Positions 3,983 through 5,318 of a stretch of 5,318 nt of DNA are shown here, piece by piece; position 1 is the stretch's first letter, and each line of letters opens with the position of its first letter. The notes beneath the pieces were generated by a model. That model was not told the origin of the DNA. It worked only from the letters and a program-made list of their open reading frames with translations, and made no database searches. The DNA comes from Streptomyces sp. NRRL S-31 (GTDB taxonomy: Bacteria > Actinomycetota > Actinomycetes > Streptomycetales > Streptomycetaceae): contig NZ_JOCB01000177.1 in assembly GCF_000718775.1 (NCBI RefSeq), positions 1-5,318 of the forward strand, given 5' to 3'. The translations under genes and the position numbers were made by a program.

Positions 3983-5318
3983 ATGGGCGAGGTCTTCGCC
4001 GGCCGGTACGAGCTGGCCGACCCGATCGGACGCGGTGGCGTGGGTGCCGTATGGCGCGCCTGGGACCATCGCCGGCGGCGCTACGTGGCCGCCAAGGTCC
4101 TCCAGCAGCGGGACGCCCACTCCCTGCTCCGCTTCGTCCGGGAGCAGGGACTGCGCATCGACCACCCGCACGTCCTCGCCCCGGCCAGCTGGGCCGCCGA
4201 CGACGACAAGGTGCTGTTCACCATGGACCTGGTCGGCGGGGGCTCACTGGTCAACCTGGTCAACGACTACGGACCGCTGCCCCCGGGGTTCGTGTGCACG
4301 CTGCTCGACCAGTTGCTGTCCGGGCTCGCCGCCGTGCACGCGGAGAACGTCGTCCACCGGGACATCAAGCCCGCCAACGTGCTCCTGGAGGCCACCGGCA
4401 TCGGCCGGCCGCGGCTCAGGCTGTCCGACTTCGGCATCGCCATGCGCCTCGGTGAACCCCGGCTGACGGAGACCAACCTCGTGGTGGGCACGCCCGGTTA
4501 CCTCGCCCCCGAGCAGATGGCGGGCGCCGAACCCGACTTCCCCTCCGACCTGTTCGCCGTCGGGCTGGTCGCCCTGTACCTCCTCGAAGGTGCCAGGCCG
4601 GACGCCAAGGCACTCGTGCGGTACTTCGAGGTGAACGGAACCCCCGGTCCGCCCAAGGGAATTCCGGAGCCGCTCTGGCAGGTCGTCGCCTCGCTGCTCC
4701 AGCCGGACCCGGCGCACCGGTTCCGTACGGCCACGGGGGCGCGCAAGGCACTCGCCGCCGCCGCGGAACTCCTGCCGGAGCCGGGTGTCGACGACGAGCT
4801 GATCGATGTGTTCGACCAACTCGGCCCGCTTCCACCGGGCTTCGCCCCCGACGGCCCCCTCCAGCAGGCGTCCGGCGTGGCCCTCGACCTCCTCACGGAC
4901 CCGACCCCGGCACCGGCACCGGTTTTCGGCAAGGCCCCGGCACCGGTATCCGGCAAGACCCCGGGCATGGCGCCGGGGACGGACTCGGAGGCGGACTCGG
5001 GGACGGACTCGGGCGGCGACGCCGGTGATGACTTCGGTACCGGGACGGACTTCGGTACCGGGACGGACTTCGGTACGGGCGACTTCGATACGGGTACCGA
5101 CTTCGGTACGGGCGACTTCGATACGGGTACGGATACGGGTCCCGGCACCGGCTCCGATGCCGACGCGAGCGTGAGCCCGGCCATGAGCGCCGACGCGCGC
5201 CCGCGCCCGGATCAGGGCCCGCACAGCGCCCCCACCCCCACCCCCACCGGCTCCCTGTCGGACACCGGAAGCTTCCGTCTGCCCCCGCCCACGCGGCCCC
5301 CGGCGCCCACCCCGAACC
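3983..5318 (+). CDS. Hanks-type (PknB-like) Ser/Thr protein kinase with acidic repeat tail (3' truncated by window)
   Basis: 445 codons are visible; no stop occurs before the edge. Residues about 9-258 are a complete kinase domain: glycine loop GRGGVGAVW (16-24, written G-R-G-G-V-G), VAAK with catalytic Lys 38, helix-C Glu 54 (FVREQ), HRDIKPANVLL (125-135; Asp 127, Lys 129, Asn 132), SDFGIA (148-153; Asp 149), activation segment LTETNLVVGTPGYLAPEQ (161-178), DLFAVG (189-194) and the late Arg in DPAHRF (242-247). All catalytic residues are present, so it should be an active cytoplasmic-facing kinase; Thr 162, 164 and 170 are likely autophosphorylation sites. After a conserved-looking extension (VDDELIDVFDQLGPLPPGFA) comes a Pro/Ala linker, then a Gly/Asp/Thr/Phe repeat region (about 338-395) and a Pro/Thr-rich segment. 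Whether a transmembrane helix or sensor domain follows cannot be seen. The partner gene upstream encodes an Xre-like protein. Confidence 0.93.
   Translation, partial: MGEVFAGRYELADPIGRGGVGAVWRAWDHRRRRYVAAKVLQQRDAHSLLRFVREQGLRIDHPHVLAPASWAADDDKVLFTMDLVGGGSLVNLVNDYGPLPPGFVCTLLDQLLSGLAAVHAENVVHRDIKPANVLLEATGIGRPRLRLSDFGIAMRLGEPRLTETNLVVGTPGYLAPEQMAGAEPDFPSDLFAVGLVALYLLEGARPDAKALVRYFEVNGTPGPPKGIPEPLWQVVASLLQPDPAHRFRTATGARKALAAAAELLPEPGVDDELIDVFDQLGPLPPGFAPDGPLQQASGVALDLLTDPTPAPAPVFGKAPAPVSGKTPGMAPGTDSEADSGTDSGGDAGDDFGTGTDFGTGTDFGTGDFDTGTDFGTGDFDTGTDTGPGTGSDADASVSPAMSADARPRPDQGPHSAPTPTPTGSLSDTGSFRLPPPTRPPAPTPN
5030..5131 (+). repeat. In-frame tandem repeats in the kinase tail
   Basis: The repeat begins with two identical 18-base copies, GACTTCGGTACCGGGACG (5030-5047, 5048-5065), encoding DFGTGT. 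It continues as two 33-base copies (5066-5098 and 5099-5131) that differ only at the last base; each is a 15-base unit (DFGTG) plus an 18-base unit (DFDTGT). A degenerate unit, GATACGGGTCCCGGC, follows. All lengths are multiples of three, so the frame is kept. The near-identity at DNA level, including third positions, suggests recent expansion by slippage or unequal recombination. Confidence 0.85.

Noticed and set aside
2744..4171. Long minus-strand open frame (475 residues) spanning the RES gene, tRNA, Xre-like gene and kinase start
   Set aside because: It runs straight through a tRNA gene and is antisense to three well-supported genes; the composition is that of a shadow frame.
4244..5224. 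Minus-strand open frame with repeats (TEV/RTE) antisense to the kinase tail
   Set aside because: Its repetitive character is only the antisense reading of the kinase's tandem repeats, and the sense strand holds complete kinase motifs.

Overview
The window is very GC-rich. Its genes have the strong G/C third-position bias of an actinomycete, and the protein families (a BTAD/AfsR-type regulator, an actinobacterial RES-type toxin pair, an HTH regulator beside a Hanks-type Ser/Thr kinase) point to Streptomyces or a close relative. I saw no TTA codon in the genes I translated by eye. Family assignments come from reading the translated sequence, not from a database search.

Layout, left to right. 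(1) Positions 1-1188 hold the C-terminal 395 residues of a large TPR-containing regulator of the AfsR/SARP-BTAD or LuxR/ATPase type; its DNA-binding and NTPase parts lie off the left edge. (2) Positions 1189-1629 contain no intact gene. A roughly 50-codon fragment on the minus strand (about 1196-1348) reads as a piece of a cholesterol-oxidase-like GMC oxidoreductase, cut off 8 bases after the regulator's stop codon. (3) Positions 1630-3005 are a two-gene, translationally coupled operon. The first protein has a C-terminal Xre/MbcA/ParS-like toxin-binding region and the second is a RES-domain protein, so this is most likely a RES-type (NAD+-degrading) toxin-antitoxin module. The antitoxin is unusual: it has a long unrecognised N-terminal half and no convincing helix-turn-helix. 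(4) A strong hairpin (3031-3074) separates the operon from a convergent tRNA-Ala(TGC) gene on the minus strand (3082-3154). (5) The divergent region 3155-3337 carries probable promoters for the tRNA and the next gene, plus palindromes that could be an operator. (6) Positions 3338-3886 encode a 182-residue Xre-like DNA-binding protein. It is followed by a GC-rich hairpin and then by a Ser/Thr protein kinase starting at 3983 that runs off the right edge. The kinase has all the catalytic motifs and then a long acidic, Gly/Asp/Thr-rich tail built from internal tandem repeats.

How the parts may work together. The toxin pair and the GMC fragment lie between the regulator and the 3' end of the tRNA, the side on which integrating elements usually insert, so this stretch may be an accessory insertion; no att duplication is visible. 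The HTH protein and the kinase look like a functional pair (transcription factor plus signalling kinase). That is an inference from adjacency and not something the sequence proves.
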